Source of the DNA: Clostridia bacterium
GTDB taxonomy: Bacteria > Bacillota > Clostridia > Christensenellales > CAG-917
NCBI GenBank assembly: GCA_028710495.1
Contig: JAQUST010000009.1
Location: 24,552 to 58,509, forward strand
Length of the DNA stretch: 33,958 nucleotides
Direction: 5' to 3'
Within the stretch, counting starts at the first letter, position 1. Each line of letters opens with the position of its first letter. Positions 1 through 8,687 of the stretch are shown in pieces. The notes below the pieces were generated by a model. It ran no database searches. It worked only from the letters and a program-made list of their open reading frames with translations, and was not told the origin of the DNA. The translations under genes were made by a program, and so were the position numbers.

Positions 1-115
1 TAGACTGACAGAGCAAAAGAATCGATAGACCGACAGAGAAAAGAAAGTTTAGACTGACAGAGCAAAAGAATCGATAGACCGACAGAGAAAAGAAAGATAT
101 AGGCTGACACAGCAG
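1..115. repeat. 49-bp tandem repeat upstream of cysE
   Basis: Two nearly identical 49-bp units (1-49 and 50-98, one clear mismatch near the end) begin with TAGACTGACAGAGC, followed by a decayed third start at about 100-115. Each unit itself contains two related half-units (agactgacagag / agaccgacagag). The array ends about 17 bases before the cysE start codon, so it lies in the cysE leader or continues an array left of the window. I see no coding potential. Confidence 0.85.
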
Positions 116-131
116 GCGTAGAGGACAAACA

Positions 132-842
132 ATGACAGTTCGTGAGCAACTTAAAACAGACTTAAAAGCGGCAATGGACAAAGACCCGGCCGCGACAAGT
201 AAATGGCTTGTCAAACATACATATGCAGGCTACAAAGCGCTTGTTGGATATCGCTATGCCCATTGGTTTTTTGATAGAGGGCACAAAACGATAGCGGAGC
301 TTATTTCAGCCCGAGCAAAACGACGGACAGGAGTTGAAATTCATCCTGCTGCAAAAATAGGAAATGCAATGTTTATTGACCACGGCACGGGAATTGTGAT
401 AGGCGAAACCGCCGAAATTGGTGAAAACTGTGTGCTTTATCAAGGAGTAACCTTAGGCGGAACAGGCAAAGACACGGGCAAGAGACATCCGACACTTGGC
501 GACAATGTTATGGTTTCCGCAGGAGCGAAAGTGCTAGGACCGCTAAACATAGGCACGGGTTCAAAGATAGGCGCAGGAAGTGTAGTGCTGAAAAATGTAC
601 CTCCATACTGCACTGTTGTCGGAGTTCCGGGACGCATTGTCAAACAAGACGGGCAAAGAATTTCAGATATGGATCAAATTTTGCTTCCTGACCCGATTAT
701 GGAAGAATTCAAAAGATTAAATGGCAGACTTTACGAACTCGAGAAAAAACTTGGAATTCACACTTGCCGTTATTCATTAACTGTTGATGAAGTCAATGAA
801 TTGGTCGAAGAAGCTGAAAAAGATGAAAAGATAGAAAAATAA
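132..842 (+). CDS. cysE: Serine O-acetyltransferase
   Basis: It transfers acetyl from acetyl-CoA to L-serine, making O-acetylserine for cysteine synthesis in the cytoplasm. The 236-residue product has the short helical N-terminal region followed by a left-handed beta-helix of hexapeptide repeats (about residues 65-165). The signature IDHGTGIVIGETAEIG, with the active-site histidine, is intact, as is the GVTLGGTGKDTGKRHP segment. The start follows a GAGGA-type ribosome site. The order cysE then cysS is conserved in many Firmicutes and links cysteine supply to its charging onto tRNA. The C-terminal tail is Glu/Lys-rich and somewhat longer than in minimal homologues. Identification is firm from the motifs; expression control is not visible. 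Confidence 0.95.
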   Translation: MTVREQLKTDLKAAMDKDPAATSKWLVKHTYAGYKALVGYRYAHWFFDRGHKTIAELISARAKRRTGVEIHPAAKIGNAMFIDHGTGIVIGETAEIGENCVLYQGVTLGGTGKDTGKRHPTLGDNVMVSAGAKVLGPLNIGTGSKIGAGSVVLKNVPPYCTVVGVPGRIVKQDGQRISDMDQILLPDPIMEEFKRLNGRLYELEKKLGIHTCRYSLTVDEVNELVEEAEKDEKIEK

Positions 843-1182
843 TTCTTCAAAATATAGAAAGGTATAAACAAACTTTTTTAGATATAGAAAGGTAGCAACT
901 GACTTTTCAAAAAATATAAAATGTTTGAATAAAATGTTTGAATATATAGAAAAGAAAATCAAGACCATTGCAAAATGATTTAATTTTCTGAAATAATATG
1001 ATTTTCGCTATAAAATTTGACAAAGCGTAAAACATCGTAAAATATTCTGTAGCATAATGCGACAAAAAAAGGATAATCGTTTTTGCAGTAAAAGTCGGCA
1101 AATTGCAAAACCGCGCTAAATATTAGTATAAAATACAAAAGAAAGAAACAGAACATAGAACCAACAAGCAAGGAAAACAACA
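843..1182. other. AT-rich spacer between cysE and cysS
   Basis: These 340 bases hold no credible gene. They contain short degenerate duplications, such as atatagaaaggta twice (about 855 and 881) and aaaatgtttgaat twice (about 918-944). I looked for a T-box leader (GGTGG...ACCGCG antiterminator motif) ahead of cysS and saw none, nor a clear intrinsic terminator. Confidence 0.6.
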
Positions 1183-2574
1183 ATGAAGCTTTACAACACA
1201 TTAACTCGTAAAAAAGAAAATTTTGTGCCTATTTCAAATGAAGAAGTCACAATGTATTCGTGTGGGCCAACTGTCTACAATTTTGCGCACATAGGAAATA
1301 TGCGCACCTACATATTTATGGACTTACTCCGTCGTTGTCTGCAATTTGAGGGTTACACTCTTAAAGGAGTGATGAACATCACCGATGTTGGACATCTTCA
1401 ATCTGATGCCGACGATGGCGAAGATAAAATGGAAAAGGCAGCAAAGGCGCAAAACAAATCGCCTTATGAAATTGCCGCATACTACACAAAAGTATTCAAC
1501 GAAGATTTGGAAAAACTCAACATACAATCACCTGAAATTGTGGCAAAGGCAACGGACCATATTGATGATATGATAAATTATGTTGTCGAGCTACAAAAAG
1601 CGGGTTATGCTTATGAAACTTCAGACGGCATATATTTTGATATAAGCAAGTTCCCGAAATACGGACAGCTTTCACGCATAAAACTTGATGAACAAATGGC
1701 AGGAGCGCGCGTTGAGGAAAACACAGAAAAACGCAATCATCAGGATTTCGCATTGTGGAAAAAGGCAGAGCCGACTCACATAATGCAATGGGAAAGTCCG
1801 TGGGGAATGGGTTTCCCTGGGTGGCATATTGAGTGTTCTGCAATGAGCACGAAGTATCTGGGCAGAGTTTTTGATATACACACAGGCGGAGTTGACCATA
1901 TTCCGATTCATCACGAAAACGAGATAGCCCAAAACGAAGCGTTGACAAAGAAAAAGTCAGTCAACTATTGGATGCACGGTGAGTTTATGCTTGTAAACAA
2001 TGGCAAAATGTCGAAGTCACTAGGAAATACCTACACAATTACACAGCTTGAAGATATGGGCTACAGCCCAATGGTATTCCGCTATTTCTGCCTAAATGCG
2101 CACTACCGCAAGAAGCTAAATTTCACATTTGAAGGAATGGAGGCGTGCAAGAAAGCTTACAACAGACTGCTTGCCGCTCTTTATCTTCACAAGATGTCCG
2201 ATAATGTTGCGCCTGCAGAAAAACTGGAAAAATATAAAAAAGATTATGCAGAAGCAATAAATGATGACCTCAATGTCCCGCTTGCATTAGGAATTTTATT
2301 CACGATGACAAAGGAAGAGCCAAGCAAAGATTATTTTGCGCTTGCGCTCGAGTTTGACAAAGTCTTCGGGCTTAGTTTGGAGAATTCGCAACCAATCAAT
2401 GAAGATGAAACAAAAGATGAAATTCCATCGGAAGTTAGCGACCTTGTGAATGCAAGGGCTGAAGCCAAAGCGAACAAGGATTGGGCAAAAGCAGATGAAA
2501 TCCGCGCAAAAATAACAGAACTTGGGTATTCGATAAAGGATACAAAAGACGGCGCAGTAGTTTCAAAGTTATAA
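1183..2574 (+). CDS. cysS: Cysteinyl-tRNA synthetase
   Basis: This class I aminoacyl-tRNA synthetase charges tRNA-Cys with cysteine. The 463-residue length is typical. Visible motifs are the zinc-site start [10 protein letters not shown], the HIGH-type signature [10 protein letters not shown] (near residue 32), the zinc-binding stretches [10 protein letters not shown] and HHENE, and the KMSKS loop GKMSKSLGN. The C-terminal segment [22 protein letters not shown] matches the family's conserved 'R..AR..K(D/N)(W/F)..AD.IR' helix. The start ATG follows a purine-rich AAGGAAAACAACA leader. It lies downstream of cysE on the same strand but 340 bases away, so co-transcription is likely but not proven. 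Confidence 0.97.
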   Translation: MKLYNTLTRKKENFVPISNEEVTMYSCGPTVYNFAHIGNMRTYIFMDLLRRCLQFEGYTLKGVMNITDVGHLQSDADDGEDKMEKAAKAQNKSPYEIAAYYTKVFNEDLEKLNIQSPEIVAKATDHIDDMINYVVELQKAGYAYETSDGIYFDISKFPKYGQLSRIKLDEQMAGARVEENTEKRNHQDFALWKKAEPTHIMQWESPWGMGFPGWHIECSAMSTKYLGRVFDIHTGGVDHIPIHHENEIAQNEALTKKKSVNYWMHGEFMLVNNGKMSKSLGNTYTITQLEDMGYSPMVFRYFCLNAHYRKKLNFTFEGMEACKKAYNRLLAALYLHKMSDNVAPAEKLEKYKKDYAEAINDDLNVPLALGILFTMTKEEPSKDYFALALEFDKVFGLSLENSQPINEDETKDEIPSEVSDLVNARAEAKANKDWAKADEIRAKITELGYSIKDTKDGAVVSKL

Positions 2575-3009
2575 TATTTCAACTATAAAACGAAATATGA
2601 GTTATTGAAAAAGGCTATTATTCATCAAATATAGAAACTTCAAAATCTTGAAATTCTTAGCATTGAAATTAAACATAAAATTTGAGCACAAAAAAGAAGA
2701 AACTTTGCAATAGAAATAAACAATTCACAATAATGATATACAAACAGAAAAAGTATAATTAGCACAAAAGCAAAAAACGAATAGATTTAGAATCAATAAG
2801 CAGAAAAAGCACAAGCAAGCAGCGGAAGTTCATTTAGAGAAAGAATTATAAACAAACCAAATAGCAAAAAACAAACAAAATTGCAATAATCAAAAGAAAA
2901 AAACAAAAAAACCGCAATAGTATGCGGTTTTTGTATTTCAAATCATTTAGCAAAATGTTTTAACTTATGTAACACGTTATGCCAATAAATATCTACCAAA
3001 CATAGAGAA
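2575..3009. other. Convergent spacer between cysS and the FAD oxidoreductase
   Basis: 435 bases of A-rich, gene-free sequence. It ends with a bidirectional intrinsic terminator (annotated separately) placed between convergent genes. The remainder is purine-rich low-complexity sequence with no ORF or structured RNA I can support. Confidence 0.6.
2907..2935 (+). terminator. Bidirectional intrinsic terminator after cysS
   Basis: The stem AAAACCGCA/TGCGGTTTT (2907-2916 with 2923-2932) has a six-base loop and an A-run on one side and T-run on the other. It can terminate both cysS and the convergent reverse gene. Confidence 0.8.
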
Positions 3010-4305
3010 CTATTTATCAATTTTCATTTGCCATTTTGAAATAGCGTCCTCATCATATTCGGTCGGGATTTTTTCTGCAATATGAACTTTCGCCCAAGCA
3101 TTTGAGACAAGGGAGTTCAACTTGAGCAGCCAAGGCATTTTCTTCCAGCCGATTTTAAGTTTTGCAGGAATGTCAGACGGTGAAATAGCAATAAGCTTGC
3201 CGATAGATGCGCCCGCCATATCTTCAGCTGAAACAATTCCCGAACCGAAGAGCCACGCAATCAAATCATCAGAGAAATCGAGGATACCGTTTTTAAGAAC
3301 TTCGATACCGCAATGTTGTGCGCCAAATTCTTTGAAAACTCTTATTTGATATTTCCAAAGAGATTTTGCGCTCATATCTTTTGCGCAACTCACAACATCT
3401 GCCAAAATCAAAGCGGAAAGCATAGCAGGCACCATACCGGAGCCAAGCATAGGAATAGTCATAAAAGCAGAATCGCCGATTGCAACATAGCCGTCTGCAA
3501 CCATTTTGGAAAGCGGTCTGCGAACGGGGATTTTGCAAACGAATCCACCTCGAGCAATTTTGTCACCAAGCCACGGATTTTTGTTTCGTAAATCTGTGAT
3601 AGCTTCATTGAAGTTTTCATCGGAAAGCGAGCCAACATGTCCGACAAGCACATCAACCAACTTTGGGTTGTGGTCAAGAGCGCACCAAGATATACCTTGT
3701 TTGCCGAGATGCTTCATATAGACGCGGTGAGTATAAGGTTCTTCAACAGGGGCATTTTCAATGCGATTGAAATAGCCTCGAAATGCGTAAAAAATCTCGT
3801 TATCTTTTGGCTGTGTTTCAATGCCGAGGTCTTTCGGCAGCATAGTGCGAAGTGCAGAAAATGCTCCGAGACTGTCTATTAACAGGTCGCAAAGTTCTTG
3901 TTGTCCGTCGACAACGCAGCCGACGACTTTTTTCCCTTCCAAAATAGGTTTTTCAACGATTTTTCCGAAATGAATATTAGCAACTGCTTTTGCCTTTTCG
4001 TAAAGAAGAGCATTTAACGGTCTGCGCTCAATAGACATATCCCGCTTGCTATCACCAATAGGAAGGAAAAGTATGGATTTTTCAAAAGGAGCAACAAATG
4101 TCCAATCGGGCTTTGCAAAATTTTCTTTGGGTGGTGTGAGTCCCAGCTTTTCAAAGATGTCAGGAGTCAAGTCATCGTGCCAGTCATAGCGCATATTTTC
4201 AATCGATGTTTCTTTTTCGTAGACGTCCACAGTGTGTCCTAATTCGCCCAATTTCCAAGCGGCAACCAAACCGCCCATACCTGCTCCGGCAACTATAATT
4301 CTCAT
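3010..4305 (-). CDS. FAD-dependent oxidoreductase, geranylgeranyl-reductase-like
   Basis: The 431-residue product begins with the FAD dinucleotide-binding fingerprint IVAGAGMGGLVAAWKLGELGHTVDVYEKE. It has the second FAD motif of the PHBH/geranylgeranyl reductase superfamily, GYVAIGDSAFMTIPMLGSGMVPAMLSALILA, near residues 272-302, closest in pattern to the FixC/digeranylgeranyl-glycerophospholipid reductase branch. In that family the enzyme reduces isoprenoid double bonds or related lipophilic substrates; the substrate here is unknown. The C-terminal part (SSDIPAKLKIGWKKMPWLLKLNS) is amphipathic and could touch the membrane. A consensus GGAGGT ribosome site precedes the ATG. It sits 120 bases downstream of the GNAT gene on the same strand and ends at a shared terminator. 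Family confidence is good; the specific reaction is not assigned. Confidence 0.8.
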   Translation of the reverse strand: MRIIVAGAGMGGLVAAWKLGELGHTVDVYEKETSIENMRYDWHDDLTPDIFEKLGLTPPKENFAKPDWTFVAPFEKSILFLPIGDSKRDMSIERRPLNALLYEKAKAVANIHFGKIVEKPILEGKKVVGCVVDGQQELCDLLIDSLGAFSALRTMLPKDLGIETQPKDNEIFYAFRGYFNRIENAPVEEPYTHRVYMKHLGKQGISWCALDHNPKLVDVLVGHVGSLSDENFNEAITDLRNKNPWLGDKIARGGFVCKIPVRRPLSKMVADGYVAIGDSAFMTIPMLGSGMVPAMLSALILADVVSCAKDMSAKSLWKYQIRVFKEFGAQHCGIEVLKNGILDFSDDLIAWLFGSGIVSAEDMAGASIGKLIAISPSDIPAKLKIGWKKMPWLLKLNSLVSNAWAKVHIAEKIPTEYDEDAISKWQMKIDK

Positions 4306-4425
4306 ATTACCTCCAAAATCTTGTCTTTATTAGACTTCAAAAATATTAATCTGCGGGTGCAAAAATATCTATTTGCGAGTGCAAAAAAATAAATTGTAAA
4401 CTCAAAAATTCACTGTAAGTTGAGA

Positions 4426-4971
4426 TTAAAAAGGTTTGTAAAGAGCATCGTATTCATCTTTTGTAATAGAATAACAAACCTCATCCAAATGCATTCCGTC
4501 AAAGCGTGTAAAACTTTTTCTTAAAATACCTTCATATGTAAATCCACACTTTTCAATGACCCTTTTCGATTGTTTATTGAAAGGGAAGTGAGAGACGGAA
4601 ACTAGAACCGTATCCAATTTTTCAAAAGCGAATTTCAAAACCATTTTGACCGCTTCGGGAACAATTCCTTTTCCCCAGTAGTTCTCGGAGAGTGCATAAC
4701 CAATCATTTTCGCATCTTCATAATCACGCTTTCTGTCATTATATAATCCCAAACTTCCGATGACTTTGTTCGTGGTTTTGTCAACTATTGCCCAGTCTCT
4801 ATCATTTTCAATAAACATTCTGATAATTTTCAAGGATTCATCAATTGAATCGTGAGGTTTCCAGCCAGCCATAGGGCCAACAATAGGATTTTGAGCATAT
4901 TCAAACATATCAGAGCAATCCTCTTCTACGAATGGTCTTAAAACAAATCTTTCGCTTTCTAAAGTTTCCAT
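4426..4971 (-). CDS. GNAT family N-acetyltransferase, RimJ/RimL type
   Basis: The 181-residue protein has the Acetyltransf_3 layout: the N-terminal LESERFVLRPFVEEDCSDMFEY segment, a central strand NKVIGSLGLYN, the YALSENYWGKGIVPEAVKMVLKFAF acetyl-CoA region, and the C-terminal NKQSKRVIEKCGFTYEGILRKSF. RimJ/RimL relatives acetylate N-terminal amines of ribosomal proteins, but most family members act on unknown amines, so no substrate is claimed. The ATG follows AAAGGTATACT. It lies 17 bases after lepB and probably shares its transcript. Confidence 0.88.
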   Translation of the reverse strand: METLESERFVLRPFVEEDCSDMFEYAQNPIVGPMAGWKPHDSIDESLKIIRMFIENDRDWAIVDKTTNKVIGSLGLYNDRKRDYEDAKMIGYALSENYWGKGIVPEAVKMVLKFAFEKLDTVLVSVSHFPFNKQSKRVIEKCGFTYEGILRKSFTRFDGMHLDEVCYSITKDEYDALYKPF

Positions 4972-4988
4972 AGTATACCTTTCATAAT

Positions 4989-5573
4989 CTAAATGAATTT
5001 AAACCCGTCGTTTTCTAGAAGTATCATAAACACTTTGCCTGCAATTTGCGAAGTGGGCACTTCGCCAAAATCACGCGAATCGGAAGAGCCGTTGCGATTG
5101 TCGCCCATCACAAAAACACAGTCTTGAGACACGGTGATTTCTTCCATATTTGAAGATGGATTTACTATATTTTTATTTTCGGGAGCAACATAATCCTCAT
5201 CTTGAATCACATCATTGACATATAAAACTCCTGATATAATTTTGATGCGGTCTCCCGCCATACCTATGACGCGTTTTACCAGTGCATTCGCGTGTCCTTC
5301 AATTCGCAAAACGACAATGCAGCCCCGTTTAATTTTTCCGTAATGGTTGACAACCACTCGGTCGCCGTCTTCGTAATTGCCTAATACTCCGCCACTCAAG
5401 GTGTAATTCATTGATGACCCGTCAACAGTGAAAGTTTCGGTCACATAAGTTTTGATAAGACTGGCAGTTAAAAAAGCGAGCAAAACCACCATTGCCAGTG
5501 AAATTACAGCAGTAAAAAGCTTGCGTCTTGTGCTTGATTTGTCGTTAGTATCAAAGTATTCGTTATTGTCCAT
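4989..5573 (-). CDS. lepB: Signal peptidase I
   Basis: A membrane-bound serine protease that removes signal peptides from secreted proteins. Residues 18-42 form one N-terminal membrane anchor (LFTAVISLAMVVLLAFLTASLIKTY), followed by the catalytic Ser motif VDGSSMNYTL, the Lys motif ALVKRVIGMAGDRI and the C-terminal box FVMGDNRNGSSDSRDFGEV. At about 194 residues it is the short Gram-positive form. The ORF track starts two codons earlier at a GTG, but the AGGA lies only about a base from that GTG and seven bases from the ATG at 5573, so I prefer the ATG. The gene starts 9 bases after the upstream hydrolase-like gene stops, indicating one operon. Its exported clients could include the lipoprotein and secreted proteins in this window only indirectly. 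Confidence 0.95.
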   Translation of the reverse strand: MDNNEYFDTNDKSSTRRKLFTAVISLAMVVLLAFLTASLIKTYVTETFTVDGSSMNYTLSGGVLGNYEDGDRVVVNHYGKIKRGCIVVLRIEGHANALVKRVIGMAGDRIKIISGVLYVNDVIQDEDYVAPENKNIVNPSSNMEEITVSQDCVFVMGDNRNGSSDSRDFGEVPTSQIAGKVFMILLENDGFKFI

Positions 5574-5582
5574 TTTCACATC

Positions 5583-7259
5583 CTATAACCAAAGTATATT
5601 GTTGAACAACACATTTTCTGCATCTTTAAAGACAGCTTTTTCAATTTCAGAAAAAGTTTGTAGAGATTTATTGTCTTTTGACTTGAAATCCGAGGCTACA
5701 AAAGCAATTCTTTGCCACATTTCTCCACCGGAAAGAGAGGCGCTTGCAGAATATATTTTTTTGTCCTCAAAATTCAAAAGATTAAACGCGACAGTGCGCG
5801 CGGATTTTGAATAAACATCCATTTGCAAAACTATATCACTCTCAGCAGAAAAAGGAGATTTTCCGAATTTGTAGCTCACAATTCGCCCTGAAGTCGCGGT
5901 CAATCCGATAATATCAAACGGTCCTTTCACTAAGGTCAAAAGACTCTCATCAAGAATTAAGCTATCACTTTCAATTGCCGATGAAGACAACCCGAGAGCG
6001 TTATTATAGATTATGCGTGAAGTTTTCACACGTGGGAGCAGAGGCTCAGTTATTTTGAGAGTATCGGGCACAATTTCAAGAACTGGAGTTGAAAGCACAA
6101 TCCCGTTTTCAAATGTTGAATTGACAAAAACAAAGAGTTGTTCATTGTAATCAAAAAATTTAATTTTGAAAAGCCAATCGCCTGTGTTGCTGTCGACAAT
6201 AGGGTCATCAAGTGTGTGCCAATCGCGTGCCGCCGGATGAATTTCTGCGTACGAAATATAAGCTTCAAACGACTTAGGTAATTCTGTGGATTTGTATCTT
6301 AAAAAAAGTTCGCCGTCGAGATTGATAAACTCATAATTCATCTGAGGCAGTTCGTATCCATTGCCTTTCAAGAATATTTCTAGCCAGCATTCAAGACCTT
6401 TATAACTGCTTAATGAAAATTGCAAATTTGTGCGGGGGCTGATAGACAAGCCTTTTTGTGGAATAGGTACATTATCCAAAATATCACCTGCACGGTCGAT
6501 ATCGGAAACGGTATTATTTGAAGCCGCAATAAAATATACAGGGCAGGAAACCGCGCGCGAATATGTTTCTGCGCCAATGCCTGCAATCCAGACTCGTTGT
6601 TCTTCATCGTTAGCAATGTTTGATTGAAGATATTTAGGAATTCCCTGATAGTAAGTGTACCCACCGCCAAAAACAGGAACAACGGTTTTCAGTCTTCCGT
6701 CAATACCTGCCAAAATCCAGGCGAGTTGAGCGCCTTCTTCAAAGCCCAAAACACAGATACTTGTGCGGTCTGCGTAAAGGGATTCTTCAACCATAGTAAT
6801 TGCGCGGCGGCAAATTTTTGCCCAAATAAACCAAGGTGTTTGCCTTGCGTTTTCTTCTAGAAAATGAAGATTTTCTTTTGCTTTTTCAGCTTCTGCAAAA
6901 GACAATGATTTTGGGAATGTAGTGTGGAGTTCTTTTTCGGGAAAAATGCCTGCGTAATCAACATATAAAGCAGCATAGCCGTTGTTTGTGATTCGTTCGA
7001 GTATTTCTTCATCACAGCATTTAGCGTTGAGTGAAGGCAAAACGATGACAGTAGGTTTGCGTTCTGCGCCGCCTTTTTTGAATACTGAACGGCAACACAC
7101 CCGAACTTTGCCGTCTTCAACGGTTTCGGAGGTGAAAAAGTACTCGGTGACTTGCAAATCACCTATTTCGGCGCTCGATTGAACAGAGGACTGAAGCGGG
7201 TCTTTGACTGGATTGTAGCCTTCCCAAACTTGAGTTGGAGTCATAAATTGAAATTCCAT
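5583..7259 (-). CDS. Large alpha/beta-hydrolase-like protein lacking a clear catalytic triad
   Basis: The 558-residue protein has an alpha/beta-hydrolase-like N-terminal half: a strand KPTVIVLPSLN (about 68-78), NGYAALYVDYAG (93-104), a nucleophile-elbow position SICVLGFEEGAQLAWILAG (167-185), and a strand SCPVYFIAASNN. Where active enzymes carry Gly-x-Ser-x-Gly, this has GFEEG, and no histidine appears in the expected late position (NLQFSLSSYKGLECWLEIF). The second half looks all-beta (two sandwich-like domains, about 310-558), with PLLPRVKTSRIIYNN between them, and could bind carbohydrate or ligand. No signal peptide is visible, so it is predicted cytoplasmic. It leads the operon with lepB and a GNAT gene. 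The function is unknown; a non-catalytic or divergent hydrolase is my inference. Confidence 0.65.
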   Translation of the reverse strand: MEFQFMTPTQVWEGYNPVKDPLQSSVQSSAEIGDLQVTEYFFTSETVEDGKVRVCCRSVFKKGGAERKPTVIVLPSLNAKCCDEEILERITNNGYAALYVDYAGIFPEKELHTTFPKSLSFAEAEKAKENLHFLEENARQTPWFIWAKICRRAITMVEESLYADRTSICVLGFEEGAQLAWILAGIDGRLKTVVPVFGGGYTYYQGIPKYLQSNIANDEEQRVWIAGIGAETYSRAVSCPVYFIAASNNTVSDIDRAGDILDNVPIPQKGLSISPRTNLQFSLSSYKGLECWLEIFLKGNGYELPQMNYEFINLDGELFLRYKSTELPKSFEAYISYAEIHPAARDWHTLDDPIVDSNTGDWLFKIKFFDYNEQLFVFVNSTFENGIVLSTPVLEIVPDTLKITEPLLPRVKTSRIIYNNALGLSSSAIESDSLILDESLLTLVKGPFDIIGLTATSGRIVSYKFGKSPFSAESDIVLQMDVYSKSARTVAFNLLNFEDKKIYSASASLSGGEMWQRIAFVASDFKSKDNKSLQTFSEIEKAVFKDAENVLFNNILWL

Positions 7260-7266
7260 AATGATT

Positions 7267-7295
7267 ATTATAGTCCAAATATCAATTTATGTAAA
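7267..7295 (-). promoter_or_regulatory. Sigma-A promoter for the hydrolase-lepB-GNAT operon
   Basis: On the reverse strand, TTTACA (7290-7295) and a perfect TATAAT (7267-7272) are separated by 17 bases. Only seven bases (AATCATT) separate the -10 box from the annotated ATG, so the mRNA would be essentially leaderless, unless translation starts at the second Met (residue 6). Confidence 0.75.
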
Positions 7296-7664
7296 GAATT
7301 TTCACATTTGTGCCAATATAGCCCAAAAAAACATCAAGCAAAGAATAATCGACCGCAGAAAAGCAAAATAAATAGTCAGTGGTCAAAACAATAAATCTTG
7401 GACGAATAAATTACGGTCAAATTAAAAAAATTGATGTTGTCAACAATATAATGGACATTAGAAAAAGCTATAAGTCTTTGAAGTCAGGCAACAAAGAATA
7501 ATTGATATCAGACAGCATAATACAGGTTGATAAAGACAAATCAAAAAATGACAACAGACAAAACAGCAAATTTTTGATAGCAGACAACAAAAATCTGATA
7601 GATGACAATCCAAAAAAACATGTCAGGACGCCTGAAGATAAAAAATGTGAAAGCTTATTGCAAT
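7296..7664. other. Gene-free A-rich spacer between hydrolase promoter and uppP
   Basis: About 370 bases with no supported gene. It contains short degenerate repeats such as atagcagacaacaaaaatctgat / gatagatgacaatcc around 7560-7610. No clear terminator for uppP was found. Confidence 0.5.
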
Positions 7665-8429
7665 TTATAATAAAGAAAAGACCAAGGCGAGCACCGCCAA
7701 AACCGCAGTGTATATTGCAAAAGGAACAAGCGATTGCTTTTTGATGAGAGAAGCAAATATCTTCAAGGATATAAATCCGGTTACAAACGCGCTGAGAAAA
7801 CCAATAACAATAGGAATAGGATAGAAAGTGAATGTTGCGGAAGCCGCAAAAAATTCGTTACTTTCCAAAACTGCAGATGCAATAATTATCGGAATGGAAA
7901 GAAGAAACGAAAACTCAAAAGCTTCTTCTTTAGGCACTCCCAAAAGCATCAAAGTTGATATTGTTGCGCCGCTTCTTGAAACGCCGGGAAGAACTGCAAT
8001 TCCTTGACAAATGCCAGTTAATAGTGCGGTTTTGTTGCTTAAAGTGCGTATTCGGTTGTTTTCTAAAAATTTAGTCGCAAACAAAAAACAAGATGTCAGA
8101 AGAAATCCAAACGCTAAAAGTGAACCTTCAAGAAGTGACGGAAATGCGTATTTGAAAACTAGAGCAATCGCGCAAGTAGGTATTGTTGCAATCACCAAAA
8201 GCAAAGTCTTTTTTTGAAGCGGATGGCAAATAAGGTCACGAAGAGAACTGCGAAATACTATAATCACAGCGAGCAGGCTTCCCAGGTGAAGCAGAACGTT
8301 AAACAACAACGAAGGATTTCCAACTCCGATTAGTTCCAAAAATAGCAAATGCCCACTTGATGAGACGGGCAAAAATTCCGTAAATCCTTGCACAATCCCC
8401 AAAATAAACGCATCTAGAATATTCATCAT
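7665..8429 (-). CDS. uppP: Undecaprenyl-diphosphatase
   Basis: An integral membrane phosphatase that recycles undecaprenyl diphosphate to the monophosphate carrier for peptidoglycan and wall polymers; overexpression of the family gives bacitracin resistance. The 254-residue protein is strongly hydrophobic with several membrane segments. Both family signatures are intact: GIVQGFTEFLPVSSSGHLLF near the N-terminus and GICQGIAVLPGVSRSGATIS (about 138-157). An AAGGAG ribosome site lies 10 bases before the first of two adjacent ATG codons. It is divergent from ychF across a 258-base spacer with no clear regulatory signature. Confidence 0.95.
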   Translation of the reverse strand: MMNILDAFILGIVQGFTEFLPVSSSGHLLFLELIGVGNPSLLFNVLLHLGSLLAVIIVFRSSLRDLICHPLQKKTLLLVIATIPTCAIALVFKYAFPSLLEGSLLAFGFLLTSCFLFATKFLENNRIRTLSNKTALLTGICQGIAVLPGVSRSGATISTLMLLGVPKEEAFEFSFLLSIPIIIASAVLESNEFFAASATFTFYPIPIVIGFLSAFVTGFISLKIFASLIKKQSLVPFAIYTAVLAVLALVFSLL

Positions 8430-8687
8430 TCTCTTTATTCTCCTTTACTTCATTATCAAAGTTTTGTATAATATCAATATGCGTGCGTTATAGTCATAAT
8501 GCAGTGCCGCGTGAAAACTGAAGCATAAACTGCAAAAGCCGAGCAAAGTAATGTACAATGATAAAAAAATTGAAAAGCGATATTGCATAAGAAACAATGC
8601 TCGCAAAAACATAACGGACTAAAAATAAAACAAAAAAAACAATATCTGCCGCAGAGGTTTGTATACTGTTCAGGCAGGGAGGCCATA

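Noticed and set aside
843-1182. Possible T-box leader for cysS (and likewise for proS)
   Set aside because: No T-box consensus or antiterminator/terminator pair is present in either leader.
1517-1948. Long reverse ORFs opposite cysS and similar shadows opposite argS, mnmE, proS and yidC
   Set aside because: They lie antisense to firmly identified genes and carry no recognisable motifs.
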